The notes under the pieces were generated by a model. The model searched no databases and was not told where the DNA came from. It saw nothing but the letters and a program-made list of their open reading frames with translations. The position numbers were made by a program, and so were the translations under genes. Positions 23,800 to 36,157 of a stretch of DNA of 64,000 nucleotides are shown here, piece after piece; positions within the stretch are counted from its first letter, which is position 1; every line of letters begins with the position of its first letter. Source of the stretch: Rapana venosa (Eukaryota > Mollusca > Gastropoda > Neogastropoda > Muricidae); NCBI GenBank assembly GCA_028751875.1, contig CM054159.1:10090264-10154263 (forward strand), in the 5' to 3' direction.

Positions 23800-26700
23800 T
23801 CAAGCGAGTCATGTCGACTCTTCCTTGTTATCAAATTAATCACCTATGTCCACAGTTCTGTGGCTCAACCCTGTAGGATATGAAAATATGCAATTGTTTC
23901 TAATGCCGTAAGGAGTGGGGAATCAAACTCATTCCCCCATCTAGATGACCAAGATATAGTTAAGGCCTAGATCCCCCAGGACACGAAACCATCTAAGGGG
24001 CTAGTTTCACACCCTTCAGAGCTTTGCTGAAGCCTTTCCTCACTGCTCTAACCTGTATCCTTCAATTTTCATCCACAGCTGCCTCAACAAAGTAATCGGT
24101 GACTAAGATCATGTGAACAGTTCATTGGCCTTGTCTCTTAGTACCATAGCCTTGCCATAATTATGTGCCCTTCACAAGTTGATCAATGATGCTGGCATGA
24201 ACCTGAAAACAAGGGCATAAATAACTATACAAAATATGTACATCTTCCCTAAATTTCTTTGGGAGTCATTTTGGATGCTCACGCACTAAAGAGCTCTTCA
24301 CCAAATTCATTTGTCAGGTCAGAGCAACAGCCTGGTTCTCTGCAAATGGTTTGCATGTCTGTTTTACAAAACTGTTGGTTAAGTCTGTCTCCTCCAATAA
24401 TCATCTGAATATTTCTGTTTAAGCAATGTCGCTGTAAAAGTTTTGTGTCTTCATAGCAAACACTCGTTTTTGATGGATGTAAGCAGATCTTTACATATAC
24501 CCATGTAATGGGTTGGTGCCTTACCTTAGTGATGTGTTCAATTTATCTATATTGTGATAAGCATTTCTATGGCTTGAATTCTTTCTAAAACTGTTCTCAT
24601 GGTCCATGTTTGCATACAAGCAAGAAAATAAAATACATCAGTGCATGCAGGAGCCTCATCTTGTTTTCAAGATAATTTTGTCCTTGATGGTTAGGTTCAA
24701 GTCTCACTAGTGCTGAAGGTGTTTTTGCTGCTCTTGGTAAGATTTCTGGTTTGGATCCCTCATGGAATATTGAAGAAAACCAGAAAATTATACAACAGAC
24801 ATAAGGCAAAACAAATGTTAAAAAATAGCCTTCTGTACATGACAGTATCTTGATACGACTTCTATAGGATCTTGTTATCAACGTCTTTTACTCCAATTTT
24901 TTTTTAATTTAAAATACGTTTCTTTACTCTAAATTAATTGAAATACATAGTTTCTAACTCTGGCCATTAGACCTGCAAATCAAGCTTCATATCGCATACA
25001 AAATATGATTAATCACCGAGGTCATTTCACACCTTATCTCCTAAACTGCATCTTGCTTGTGGTCTTAATCCTCCAAACTGACATTACCGAATTTGTCCAA
25101 GTTTCGTTTTACAAAAGCAATGCAGCTGGCAGTCCACATCTGTCAGTTTTCCCCACTTTCAGCTACTCTTGGTGCTGTCTATTCCATCCCGTCCCAACCC
25201 AGTTGGGGCCACCTGGTGCTAACTATAGCAGGAACTGGCCACATTTAGACTAGGTAAAACTAAAAGGAAAGGGTGTGCTAATTTTAGCATTGGGCCATGG
25301 ACCCATGACCGAGTTATGCTACATTTGTGCATTGTGAGTTTCCACTTGATCAAGAATTTGATCATTCTTGTTAAAAATGACAGATTTTTTAAAGCATCAC
25401 ATTATAATAAACGTGTGGACATGTCTGTGTCCAGATACAAAGGAATAGGGGGGGCAAGCTGAGTGCAACTGGACAGCTTTCTATATTTGCAGCTTAAGAC
25501 ACCATTAGAAGTGTCAAAATTAAAGTTGCTGGTACCTTTTTGAGATGAATAATGCAGCTCTCTGCTTGTGGTAAGCAGAGGGATACTTTTGAACAGGTAT
25601 GGTAAACTTACAGATACTTTTGAACAGGACTTTTTCTTCCAAGTACTTTTTTAAACTATGATTTCCATTATCCAATGCGGCCGTCTTAGTTCTGAACCCG
25701 TACTAGCTGACTAAATCTGCAATTCTTTGATGATTACTGCTCAAGCACAAGTTCTACTTCCCACCAGTGCAACACAAACAGTGATACAGCCACCAACGTA
25801 TAAGAAACAGGAACTACCTTGTTACACAAGATTAACGAGATGACCAAATCTACAGCTATCAAATACACTGGCAATATCCACATTTTCCCCATCAAAAAAA
25901 TTTATTAGTATTCAGACAAAATGTAGATTTCATGTATCCAACTTTTTTTTTCCAGGATTGAGGGGGCGGGGGGGGTGGGAATACTGTCAAAACTTGTCAA
26001 CAATCTAAAATACATGTTTAAAAGTTATTGTACACTATGACAAGTGACAAGATTTCTTCAGGATTTATTTAAATGCAAAAGTTGAAAGATCAGGTGCTAC
26101 TGAAAACAGCCCCCAACAAGTATCACTAACCTGAAACATTTTGCACATGCCACCCGATGATTTTACGGTTAATATATTGGGCAGATTGGCTCAGTGGGTG
26201 TTTGACACTTGATCCAAGAGGCATGGGTTTGCATCTCACTGTTAGCCAGCAGAAAGGTGTAGCCATTTGAAACTTCCAGACTGCAAAAAGATTTTTGTTA
26301 AGAACTTAATTACATGAAGTTTAACAGTATACTTAACAGACATGGGTATGTCAAAGCATACACTTCTACAGACTCAAAATCGCTTAACACCATTTTAGAT
26401 GAGGTTAAACCAGAATATCACAGCTTTCATAGCAAGGTACTTGAAAACAAGCATGCATGAAAACTAATCCAATATGCACCGATTGTTCCTCGATGATTCC
26501 CCTGTGTGGTGCTTGACACAGACTAGTCTTAACAATAGCTTCCAAACTATTAGCCCATTTCCATTGTACATTGACCCAAAAGCTCCTTTGTGAGGTCACC
26601 GAGAGCCATCAAGCTTGGTTTCAATAAAGGCTCTTTAGATAGCACAGACTAGATGGGATTGCTAATTATTTTCTGCCAAAATGGGTGTCATGTGGAAATT

Positions 26701-27084
26701 ATACTCGTTCCTTTGACATTTGGTGTACTGCTAGAAATTACTTCTTTTTCTTCCATTTTCAAGCTTTCTGAGTGACTTTGATAAAACATTCCAGAGTGAT
26801 CTGAACTACTCTCGTTTCAGGTCTTTAACCACTGCGACATGGTCTGATGTGTCTGGCTAACAACCAATTAAATCAGAAGAACCTGGGCATGTATGTAACT
26901 ATTTCTAAACTGATTTACAGTATCACTGCTACAAGCTAAGTGAAGAACACACCCAAGTTTGAGACCAGAGTTCGTCGATCAAAAAAATAAAACTGAATTT
27001 AATACTGTATGCAACCTGCAATCTTCTTATGTGTACTTCCATTTGTAAGCATTGTGCACGTGTATGCATTTGTTTGGGTGTATG

Positions 27085-27135
<51 letters not shown>

Positions 27136-28137
27136 GTGTGTGTGCGTGTGTGCGTGCGTGCGTGCGTGTGTGTGTGCGTGCGTGTGCGCGTGCGTGCGCG
27201 TTGTGTGTGTGATTCCCATGCAAAACGATTGTGAGGCTTGGAAAATCAGTACTTTTTCACATTATAAAACTAATTTTACCAGTTTGCATAGCAACTTTCT
27301 TATTCTTTATTCCCTGGCAATGCTAAATGCTTTGTTCTCCCTGGTAATGCTAAATGCTTTTGTACAATATGAGACTTCAATTCAGTCTTCAATCTAGTGA
27401 TACTTAGACTAAAACTTCACTTCTTTCTGCTCCAGCCTATGCTGCACACAAATTCTCTATATTGTTGGGCATGATGTAGAATTATAAGGCTCTGATACAG
27501 CTGTACTGTGTTTTAGTAATTTTTGCACTTTCACTTTTTTCGCACATTCACCCACACCTTCAAATATATCCCATCATTTTTAGGCGTTTCATCTATCACA
27601 ATTTATCTTGTGATAAAAAAAATTCTCTCATAAAAAAGCATTAACTAAACCCTTTGTCCTACAATTCACGCATGTCGTGGCTTGTGTTTGTATAAAAAAA
27701 ATTATTAAAAAAAAACTACCCACATGCCTCAGTAGCTTGAATATACTACTCTCTCAGCTTTCCTCATGACAATCCTTGGAAATAGACCTACAAAGTTTTA
27801 AGTAACCTAAACAAACCAAATTGCCACCAGTTCTGTGATTACTTTCAACTTCAAGCTCTGTTCTGTGTTTGTTGAACTGGTCTACCGTTTTTTTTCTCTG
27901 ATTTGTGGCTTTTCAAAGTGAAACCACCAGGCCATAAAACTGACACACTCCAATGACGGCAAGTCCATAAGTCAAATGTGCCCGGTTAATGCAACTCAGA
28001 ATTTGAAAACTGCTTAGATCCACATTGAGCCTGGTGGCGGGTGCATCAAAACAAAATTTTATAGTTTACCTCATCCTCAAGCGATAAAAAATGCCAAACA
28101 GCTTTACACTAGTATGACTAGGGCTGAATACACTTAC
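23800..28137. other. non-coding, with tRNA-like fragments and GT tract
   Basis: No exon is supported. A minus-strand tRNA-like piece lies near 23900-23985 (GAGTTTGATTCCCC B box). A plus-strand one lies at 26178-26246 (TGGCTCAGTGGG and GGGTTTGCATC). Both are probably SINE heads rather than tRNA genes, because no complete cloverleaf could be drawn. A GT/GC repeat occupies about 27086-27211. Confidence 0.5.
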
Positions 28138-28330
28138 CTGCTCTTTAGTTTAAACCGAAAACCAGTGCCTACAACTATGACAAACATTTTCAGTCTCTGT
28201 GGCAAACTAAAATGGCGGGATTCGTGTGCAGCTATCACCCTCCTGGCCCCAAAGCACGGGTTCAAGTGTCTCGGCATGCGCAAAAATGAGTTTTATTCAC
28301 GCCTATCATTTGTGACCAATCAGAAACAAG
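28138..28330 (-). promoter_or_regulatory. candidate promoter and first exon, minus strand
   Basis: GACCAATCAG at 28314-28323 fits the NF-Y CCAAT-box consensus. GGCATGCGCA (28273-28282) is close to an NRF1 site and AAAATGGCGGG (28209-28219) is YY1-like. On the minus strand, about 70-180 bases farther, lies a strong donor CAG|GTAAGTG with the exon ending at 28138. A short frame (MFVIVVGTGF...) runs into that donor. No further exon of such a gene was found, so this is a proposal from motifs only. Confidence 0.3.
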
Positions 28331-29224
28331 AACTGGAACTGGGTCTTCGTTGTTTTTTAAACGACTAAACCGGTTGGTTATAATGAACATACGGAAAGCA
28401 AAGCGTTTCCTTTTTTTCCTGTTATAAAGTAGACAGCGGAGAGTACTAGAATAGTCGATGGTATCAAATGTGACTTTGCTCTGATTTTTTTCTTGTTTCC
28501 TTTTAAATAAATATTTCATCTTAGAATTTTTTTGGCCTCCTTTATATTCAGTTACGCTATGTGTGACGCGACATTATCACGGCTTACGGTTCCGCCAGTA
28601 ATCGCCCTAATAAAGCACGGGTACAAAGAGAGGAGGGTAGAAGTGGGATGGAGGGGGATAGTGAAAAGTTGCCAAAATAACCCTCTCCATCCTCACCCAT
28701 GTCTCCCACCTTTACTGTTCCTTTTACATAACATTTTTTTTTAATCTATTTTATTGTAAGAATCCTAATCAGGAAAGATTGTCCACCCCCTCTCTCTTTA
28801 AAACAGGAGAGGCTCCACCCCATCCCCCACCCCCATCTCTGCAATTTGATAATTTGAAGTAGTTTCGAAATGGGAAGAATTCTAAATAACAAATCGAAGT
28901 CTACAGCTCGGCTGATTTTGTCAGCCATAAAAGGTTCTATCAGAGAAGTGCTTTCAAACCTGGAGGAGGCAGGAAAGGACTGAACACGAAATAATAAGAA
29001 AAAAAAAAAAGGGGGGGGGGGGGGGGGCGGTATTGAAAGCTTAGCCAGGAGAGGGAGCGGGGGGAGGGGGGGGCGGGTTACAGCTCTGGAAGGATCTTTT
29101 GAAATTGTATTTTGAAAAACGTGACAACCTGCATTAGGAGTAGGTCCCATAATCACAAATCGGAAAAATCAATAACAATAATTAATGAAAAAGAATATGC
29201 CTGTCCTGACAGAACATAGTGTGG
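28331..29224. other. no gene; purine and G-rich tracts
   Basis: There are short broken frames only. A-run plus G-run sequence lies at about 28998-29028 and a further G-rich patch at 29050-29078. Nothing else is recognised. Confidence 0.5.
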
Positions 29225-29470
29225 TGTAGTGAAGTGTACAAGCCTACTACTTTCAGTCACGGATGATTTGTTTGCGTGAAATTCGGGTTCCCTTCCATGA
29301 AGAAAGTGCATCGCCACAAGAGCAGCGCCACACCTTTAAACAAATATTTTCTTTCTTGCATGTGTGTTTGTTTCCCTACGACAGTGGCTGTTTTCTTTCA
29401 GACTCTTGCCAGGGACAACTCTCTTGCTGCCACGGCTTCTTTTATATGCGCCCATGCATTCTGTAGCCTA
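29225..29470 (-). mobile_element. SINE fragment, same family as 11763
   Basis: It shares GTGAAATTCGGG, CGCCACAAGAGCAGCGCCAC and CCAGGGACAACTCTCTTGC with the full copy at 11763-12275, in the same orientation. It lacks the tRNA-like head and the AGCGCT tail. Confidence 0.7.
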
Positions 29471-29484
29471 TTATTTAAAAAACA

Positions 29485-29850
29485 TGACGTGTGCTATAAT
29501 CGAGTGGTTAAGACCATTCGACTTCAATCCCAATGGGTGTGTGAATTCGTGTTCAAGCCACCACCGAGACACCCATTCAAGGGGATTTTTTTTCCTCTTG
29601 AATTAACATCAATGCCAACTGCAATCTCCGAAAATCCTTCGGATGGGACTATAACTGAGGTTCCATGCGCAAACGCACTCAGAACATCTTGCGCACTCGT
29701 TAAAAACTGTTCCACCTTTCTGAAGAGTAGGCCATAGCGTACCAGTGGGAAAGGATGACAAAATGTACAAACTGCATTCACACGGGGACTGGATGGGGTT
29801 TTTTTTAAAAAAGCACGTGAGTGCTTATTCCATTATTAGCAGAATAAAAG
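29485..29850 (+). mobile_element. tRNA-type SINE
   Basis: GTGCTATAATCGAGTGGTTAA is A-box-like. The body matches the copies at 1138, 44582 and 57600 (CCTTCGGATGGGACTATAAC; GAAGAGTAGGCCATAGCG). The 3' part (AAAGCACGTGAGTGCTTATT) recurs at about 48478-48640, so it uses a different tail from the AGCGCT type. Confidence 0.75.
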
Positions 29851-29854
29851 AATA

Positions 29855-29855
<1 letters not shown>

Positions 29856-29892
<37 letters not shown>

Positions 29893-29893
29893 G

Positions 29894-29944
<51 letters not shown>

Positions 29945-30046
29945 GCACGCACACACACTCCAACATTGTTAGGAAATGTCATAGAAAAAATACTGATACC
30001 CTATGTTTCATTTAAAAATATCGTTATTAAGTAATATCGAATGCGC

Positions 30047-30094
<48 letters not shown>
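29856..30094. repeat. CA tract and CT tract
   Basis: A CA/CG repeat spans 29856-29959. After about 90 bases of ordinary DNA a CT repeat spans 30051-30094. Open frames across them are translated repeats. Confidence 0.9.
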
Positions 30095-30097
<3 letters not shown>

Positions 30098-30343
30098 CAT
30101 CCTCCGACGTCACAGAATTGTTGTTGTTTTTCTCTCATTCAATGGAGACAACATGTTGTTATGCAAAAAGCATGTACATAAATGAAAGAACAATTTCAAT
30201 ATAACTTCAAAGCGTGGCAACTTTTGTTTAATGTACACCTTTGGCCTTGCTCACATTGATAACTGACAAGCTTTTGGCTTGGACCAGTGCAGTATATGCA
30301 GTGTGAGACAGATCTCAACCCTCCCCTCCCCCTTCCCTCCACA

Positions 30344-30371
30344 CCCCCCCCCCCCCCCCCCCCCCCCCCCC
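30344..30371. repeat. C28 homopolymer
   Basis: Twenty-eight consecutive C inside a C-rich patch. It is simple sequence. Confidence 0.85.
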
Positions 30372-30528
30372 ACCCCCCACCCCCTACCCCTCCAGTCTCA
30401 GTTCCGGGCTAGTTACCTTTGTCAGCCGAAGAAGGTGTCAACGAAAACACGAAAAGCAAAAAGAAAAAAAATGAAGTAAAAATAGGGCAGACATTGTTGT
30501 AAACTTATATATCTTTGTCATAGTGTTT

Positions 30529-30605
30529 GTCCTGCTGCTGCCGCCGCCGCTGCTGCTGCTGATACTTCTGTTGCTGCTGCTGTTGTTGGTGCTGCTGCTG
30601 AGCAG
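30529..30605. repeat. interrupted CTG/CCG trinucleotide repeat
   Basis: CTG, CCG and TTG triplets run for about 75 bases. On the minus strand they read as Gln/Arg-rich codons in a frame that also passes through a CT repeat (about 30744-30782). I do not consider that frame a real protein. Confidence 0.8.
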
Positions 30606-30741
30606 AGCTGTGTCCCGTGCGACCCAGATAATGTCTTTGTGTGTTTGTCTCTAAAAACAAAGACAAGACTGTTAAGTGTCTGCATAATTTTAAACAGCCA
30701 CGAGTTCTTTGTGTTTCAGGCTTGTAGGGAAGCAGGTTGAA

Positions 30742-30779
<38 letters not shown>

Positions 30780-30874
30780 CTCGCTCACCCCAAAATTGAC
30801 ATTTTCCATCAGTTGGACCCCCCAACACTAAGTAAGCCAGATCGCTGTCTCTGTGACACAAGCGAAAACGAAAA

Positions 30875-30990
30875 GTTACCTCCCCTGTGCACGTGCGCTC
30901 CGCCTGTCAGCAACAAGATGGCCAACGGTTTAGCTTCACTAGTGTCAGCTGGAATTCCGCCCACAGCCGTTTCGTCATTGTCTCTCTAAG
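30875..30990 (+). promoter_or_regulatory. candidate promoter / first exon
   Basis: CACGTG (30890-30895) is an E box and CAACAAGATGGCC (30911-30923) is YY1/initiator-like. The surrounding 100 bases are richer in CG than the neighbourhood. A 23-codon frame starting MANGLASLVSAG opens at 30918. Which strand it would drive is unclear, and no downstream exon is established. Confidence 0.3.
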
Positions 30991-31060
30991 CTCAGATGAC
31001 ATTACACTTTAAATCCAGATGCAGATCTAACTTTCGTTTTTGTTGAGTGGTTGGGAAGGA

Positions 31061-31115
31061 GGGGGGGGGGGGGGGGGGGGGGGGGGTTGCTCGGTGTGTG
31101 TGTGTGTATGTATAT

Positions 31116-31146
<31 letters not shown>

Positions 31147-31661
31147 CGCGTTTGTTTGTTTGTTTGTTTTTAGAACAGAGAACTCGAGGACAACAATAAA
31201 TCTTTATTTTAAAAATTATGGAATGGATATGCGGATATTGGAGGTGACGCCAGTGATGACAGTCCTTTAAAAAAAAAAAAAGAAGAAGAAGAGGATGCTT
31301 CCAGTCTGTCTTGTGTCTCTTGCTAAATACAAATAAAGAGGGCATAGGAGGAACACTGCCAACTGAATGAACTAGCAACAACGAAGATAGATAGCCGCAC
31401 GGTAGGGGTAATGATGAGAGAAACGATGGTATAAAATATGGATAAAAGCCTTTTCATAGCAAGATGCAAAACTTAAAATATGCCTAAAGTAAGCTTTATC
31501 CATATAGCTTATATATGTTCTAAAGGAGCGTAAAGGAGAAAGATGAAAAGTTTGTCTTCAATTTTAACGTCTTTCCACTTTAACTGATACCAGACGATCG
31601 AGAGAGAGAGAGAGAGAGAGAGATTTCGCGCGCGGGTGCGCGCGCATGTGTGTGTGTATGT

Positions 31662-31717
<56 letters not shown>
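31061..31717. repeat. G26, GT, GA/GT simple repeats
   Basis: There are 26 G at 31061-31086, GT/CG tracts to about 31151, a GTTT repeat near 31151-31170, GA repeats near 31598-31622 and GT repeats near 31646-31717. DNA between them shows no exon. Confidence 0.85.
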
Positions 31718-31720
<3 letters not shown>

Positions 31721-33340
31721 CATAGTAAAAACAAATGAAAAAGTATGCTTAACATAAAATGATCAAGAAAATGTTAAAAGAACTTTAAAATCAAAAAACA
31801 AAATGAACAAGAACTACAATAAATGCCCTATAGGACTAAACAACAAACTCTTAGAAAGATGAAAAGAATTGCTCTTGATTTTTTAACTACACTTGTTCAT
31901 AAGGGACTGTTTTGTTGTGATGATGACATGTTTTCCAGCAGCCAAATCACAGATTTCGTGAAGTACACAGCACACTATAAGCTGTTGCTCTTAATGGTTG
32001 TGTGTATGATGCCTTTCTTTTCTGAATAAACGCTTGTTTAAACCAAAAGACAAAATTTTCTTTAAACCAACGGCTACTCCAAAATAATTTGTTTTTTAAA
32101 GCACTATTGTTACTTCTTGAGTTTATATGCATAGATAGATAGATAGATAGATCAAAATGTATTAGAAATTTCAAGCAGATTCTAAAATGGCGTGTGTGTG
32201 TGTGTGTGTTCCCTAGCCCTGTTTTTCAACAGAAGACTTCTACATGCATTTGCTGTTAAAGCATTAGAAGTAGATTTGTGAACATTCTTTGGGAGAAGGA
32301 GGAGCGTACATAGCAGTGTTCGTATTGTAAGGGTGATCTACCCGGGTGTGTGTGTGTGTGTAGTATGAAAGAGAGAATACGAATCGAACTCGAATGATTT
32401 ATTCACAAAAACGCCATTGGAATTAGTTCATACATGAAGGGGGTAGCCGAAGTGTTTTGCTTTTCGTTGTACATTAAGAAAGAAAAAGGAAAAAAGTCAA
32501 GGAAAGAAAACACAACAAAACAAAATTAATATCTAACAAGAATAGTCTGTTACCATGACTGCAACTGGAGATAATAAGACATGATCTCTTATTCTAAAAG
32601 CTTTTAACAAATATAGAAAAAGGCTGCGAACGGTCTTTGGATAAGAATACCCTTGAACTCAGGTCTTTTTGGAGAGCTAGAGCGACAAACTATTCCAATG
32701 GAAATGAAGTTGACAACGGTCGTTTTCAGTCTACGGGAAACAACTCTGTTAAAAGGAAGTCTTCTGAATTATCTCTCTTTATTATGCAAATGCATGCATC
32801 TGACACTGCCCATAAATGCTCACTCTCTCTCTCTCTCTCTCTCTCTCTTGTTTGCTCGAACTGAGTATACTTCTTGTAAAAATTATAATAAATATGACTG
32901 AAAGCACGTCACTGCTGATAGGAAAAACTACCCAGTAGACGTTTTGGAAGATGTGAATAAATATCTTAGGCCGTACGTCTTTTATAGTAGACTCTTTATT
33001 TACTGTATATCTGAACGTGCAAGATTTCACTATCGGTTATTTGTTCGTCTCTGGAAACTTTAAAGATACTAGATAACCTCTTCATAGGAAAACTGATCCT
33101 TCTCAGCCGAGTAATGTTTGACCAATTTTGTTCTTACAAGATACTCGTATATTCTCTCTTACGTTTTTATTTAAAAAAGAAACAAAGGAGGCAACAACAA
33201 AATTAAGAAAACCAACGAAACAAAAAGAAAGAAATAATAGAAATAAAATAAATTCTCAGAAAAAGAGAAAGAACAGAAAATCGAAAATGGAAAGGAAATG
33301 AAAATCACATTTCTCATTATCAATTTTTATTCTGTCGCAG
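31718..33340. other. no gene seen
   Basis: AT-rich sequence with short GATA (32131-32152), GT and CT tracts. Frames near 32637-32900 run into a CT repeat and have no domain. Confidence 0.5.
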
Positions 33341-33509
33341 ACTGAGAACGGTCCTGTCCACTTCAGCTTGCCGATATTAGAGAGAGGAATAGCCCAGTGT
33401 TTAAAACTGACAATCTGTGGGCATGGGATTGGAAGACATCGGACAGAACTGGAGTTCATTTGGATGGACTGCGGAAAAAACAAAGGAATGAAGTTGTTTT
33501 TTTAATAAA
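33341..33509 (+). CDS. weak terminal-exon candidate or tRNA-like relic
   Basis: After an acceptor-like TTATTCTGTCGCAG, a frame of 54 codons (TENGPVHFSLPILERGIAQC...) ends in TAA at 33503-33505, and AATAAA follows at 33504-33509. The middle (GGAATAGCCCAGTG, then GGGATTGGAAGAC) also resembles A and B boxes of a decayed tRNA-type SINE, which would explain it without a gene. Product not recognised. Confidence 0.2.
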
Positions 33510-33587
33510 GAAAGAAAGAAACACACATAAATGCATATATACACGATCATACATAAAATTATAAGCATACATACATACATACATTCA

Positions 33588-33886
33588 GGGGACGGAATAG
33601 CTCAGTGGTAGGAGCACTCGGTTTCCCACAGCCAAGGTTAAGCAGCATCGAGCATGGTTACCAGTTGGATGGGTGACCGTTTTCGCTGCCTTGGCTTCAG
33701 TACGGTCCCCCAGTTCGCCCAGCTGAAATAGGTACCTGCCTCATTCGGGTCAGGAAAGGTAAAGCAGCGAGGGAGAGGAGATGGGCGCTGCCCTCATTAT
33801 GCTGGCTTCTAGAGAAGTGAGGTCTCTGACACCTCGCTCCCCTACGACCTTATAGGTTATGGGACACCTTTACCTTTTACCTTTAT
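33588..33886 (+). mobile_element. tRNA/5S composite SINE, full length
   Basis: The head GGGGACGGAATAGCTCAGTG looks like a tRNA A-box region. About 55 bases in, the sequence AAGGTTAAGCAGCATCGAGC, TGGTTACCAGTTGGATGGG, TGACCG follows the order of the 5S rRNA internal promoter (A box, intermediate element, C box). The unrelated body and a tail ending CCTTTACCTTTTACCTT follow. ATACATTCA flanks it at 33579-33587 and 33887-33895. Confidence 0.88.
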
Positions 33887-33895
33887 ATACATTCA

Positions 33896-33975
33896 AAAAG
33901 ACATACAGACATGCATGCATAATACATACATACATACATATATTCATACATACACATATTCATACATGCATACAC
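33896..33975. repeat. CATA repeats
   Basis: Imperfect CATA tetranucleotide repeats follow the SINE; a matching tract also precedes it (33564-33582). Confidence 0.8.
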
Positions 33976-34259
33976 ACTGAGGGACTGAGCACTAGCGGGT
34001 GTGACGCAAAGAACATGCTTTGCAATTGAGTAAGCCACAGCATTATGCATTGTAATATAGTGGCCAACTGTATTGTGTTGTTGTGTAAGCCTGAACTCAA
34101 TGTGTGCCTGGCAATATTCTGTAATAATTGTTCTTTATGGAATGATTGTAGTAGAAGTAGCAGCAGCGAAAGTAATAGTTCTAGCAGCGCAGCAGTAGTA
34201 GAACAACTTGAGACATATTGCTGCTAAATGTTTACCATACATAGAAGGCTGCTGTAATT

Positions 34260-34388
34260 CTGCTTCCGGGTCAAAATTGGACAACATGGCGGAGCAGAGA
34301 GATCCCAGTCTATTCAACCGTTGAAGAAAACACCAACTGAAGTTGTTCTGTTGTTTCTGATTTCAGCATCCATTTGCTTTAGCGTTTG
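34260..34388 (+). promoter_or_regulatory. TUT1: probable TUT1 promoter and 5' UTR exon
   Basis: CTTCCGG (34263-34269) is an ETS site, ATTGG (34276-34280) is an inverted CCAAT and AACATGGCGG (34283-34292) is YY1-like. This trio is typical of housekeeping promoters. A 12-codon upstream frame (MAEQRDPSLFNR) starts at 34286. A donor-like TTTG|GTGAGG ends the proposed exon at about 34388, which would splice to the acceptor before 35515. Assignment to TUT1 rests on position and strand. Confidence 0.45.
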
Positions 34389-34916
34389 GTGAGGATAAAG
34401 ATTGCACGCAATGTATCATGTGCTTTTCATGTGCAGTTTTACATGTCTTACTCATTACAGGGAAATTTAAACTGAAACTAACTAAACGAAAGAAGTTGCA
34501 ATCTAGAGCTATGAAAGCCGATATCACAGCCCGATCATAAGACCAAGGAAACGAGGACTGATGAACCGGAACATTATGAAATTTCCAACCGTCATTTTAT
34601 AGTCTTTTCTTTTGAACAGATAGGACTTTCCCTTTGTACTCAGAGTTAGCAGTTTCCCTGTGTGCCAGTATGTGTTTACTTTTCAAGATTGGCATGAGAC
34701 ATTGCACAGTCAACTAGGCCTACTTTAGTTTGTTTGCTTTTCTTTTGATTTTGAACTTGTATTGAATATTATTGTTCAGTTGCCAGGCGTGTTCCTTTCT
34801 TTACTGTACATATACATATATACATTCTCTCAGTTAATGATTCATCATGGTGGTTCCATTGTATGTTTTTTTGGTATAATTAAATTTGAATGTTTTTCAT
34901 TTGACATTGACTGATT

Positions 34917-35196
34917 TTTCTTCTTCTTCTTCCTTTTTTGTCATGTTTCTCCTAGGGGAGGTTTGACATTGATGAGCCTTCATCTCTCTCTGTTTTGAGC
35001 TTCCTCCTTATTTATGCCCCTTTCTCTAAGATCATCTGCAATACAGGCAGCCCAGGTTTTGCTAGGTCTTCCCTTTGGTCTCTTTCCATCCACTACGAAG
35101 TTCATTGCTCTTTTTATGATGTGTTGAACGTGCCCAAACCAGCGCAGTCTATTGCTACTAGCTACAGACTTCAGATCATCAACTTTGCACATTCTC
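34917..35196 (-). mobile_element. 5'-truncated LINE tail with 12-bp target duplication
   Basis: On the minus strand it encodes the typical C-terminal end of a non-LTR reverse transcriptase (RLRWFGHVQ, GKRPKGRPSKTW, CIADDLRERGINKEEAQ). A TGA interrupts just after NRER where this family usually has Trp. It ends in a GAA repeat (TTC on the plus strand, 34920-34931). CATTGACTGATT flanks it at 34905-34916 and 35197-35208. It sits in the proposed first intron of TUT1, antisense to the gene. Confidence 0.88.
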
Positions 35197-35514
35197 CATT
35201 GACTGATTGAGAAAGAAAAAACCAACAGGCTTATTTTATTTGGCATTTTATCAGAATTGTTTCATACAACTTTCTTTTTAAAGACTAAGAAATAGAATAT
35301 TTAAAGATAAGCTTTATAGTTTATTATTGTATTATTTGTCATTTTTTGTCATCTCAAGTTTTTAATTTTGTGATATAGCATTGTAGTGTGTGTGTGTTTG
35401 GTGTTGTGTTTTTTGGGGGGTGGGGCTGGAACATATTTCTTTTACTTTTTTATGTGGATTTAAAAATAAAATACTCATTAAAATTAGTTTGTTGTCTGTT
35501 TTATCAGTTTTTAG

Positions 35515-35589
35515 GACAGCGTTCAGTCAAGTGCTGCATGATGGCGCATCCCATTTTCTGCGATGTGTGCAACATTGGGGTTTCTTCAG
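35515..35589 (+). CDS. TUT1: TUT1 first coding exon (first half of zinc finger)
   Basis: An acceptor at 35513-35514 (or 35506-35507) precedes 26 bases of 5' UTR. Two consecutive ATGs (35538, 35541) open the frame MAHPIFCDVCNIGVSS, supplying the two zinc-binding cysteines. The donor is CAG|GTATTT and the exon ends in phase 1. Confidence 0.85.
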
Positions 35590-36119
35590 GTATTTATTTT
35601 TATACATAATTATATACTGTATTATAAAATTTGTTTACTTGTCAATTTTTTTTCTACAGATCTGTGTGTGTGTGTGTGTGTATACATACATGTGTGTTCT
35701 ATGTGGATGGGGCTTTGGTTTTGTTTTGGGGTCTGTTGCTTTGCTTTAATTTGGTTTGGCTTTGCTTTTTTTTTTTTTTTTGGGGGGGGGGGGGGGGGGT
35801 TAATGTGTGTGTGTGAAATAGCACCAATATGTAGGCAAAATGATTTTTTAATAGTACTGACAGACTTGAATAGCATTTGACATGAGCTGAAAAGTGAAAT
35901 AATAGTACATTGTTAGCTTATGCTATGGCACTAGTGAACTTTAAAAAAGTGTATGATTTATCACTCTTAGTCTTACTTTGTTATGAATACAAGTTATTTA
36001 ATTATAATTTACTGTCTTAATTATATCTACTTTCTGTCTGAAATAGTATTACAGTGAAGTTTCGTCACTTTTCTAGTCCATCCAGTCATGTTGTTTATAG
36101 CCACGCCAACATAGAAGCC

Positions 36120-36157
<38 letters not shown>

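Noticed and set aside
26929..27397. Cys/Val and His/Thr repeat proteins
   Set aside because: They are six-frame readings of one GT microsatellite.
30505..30861. Gln-rich minus-strand frame of 118 codons
   Set aside because: It is made of a CTG repeat and a CT repeat joined by short ordinary DNA, with no conserved domain or splice support.
33588..33720. Genuine 5S rRNA gene
   Set aside because: Only the internal-promoter part resembles 5S rRNA; the first third and the 3' end differ, and target duplications show a SINE.
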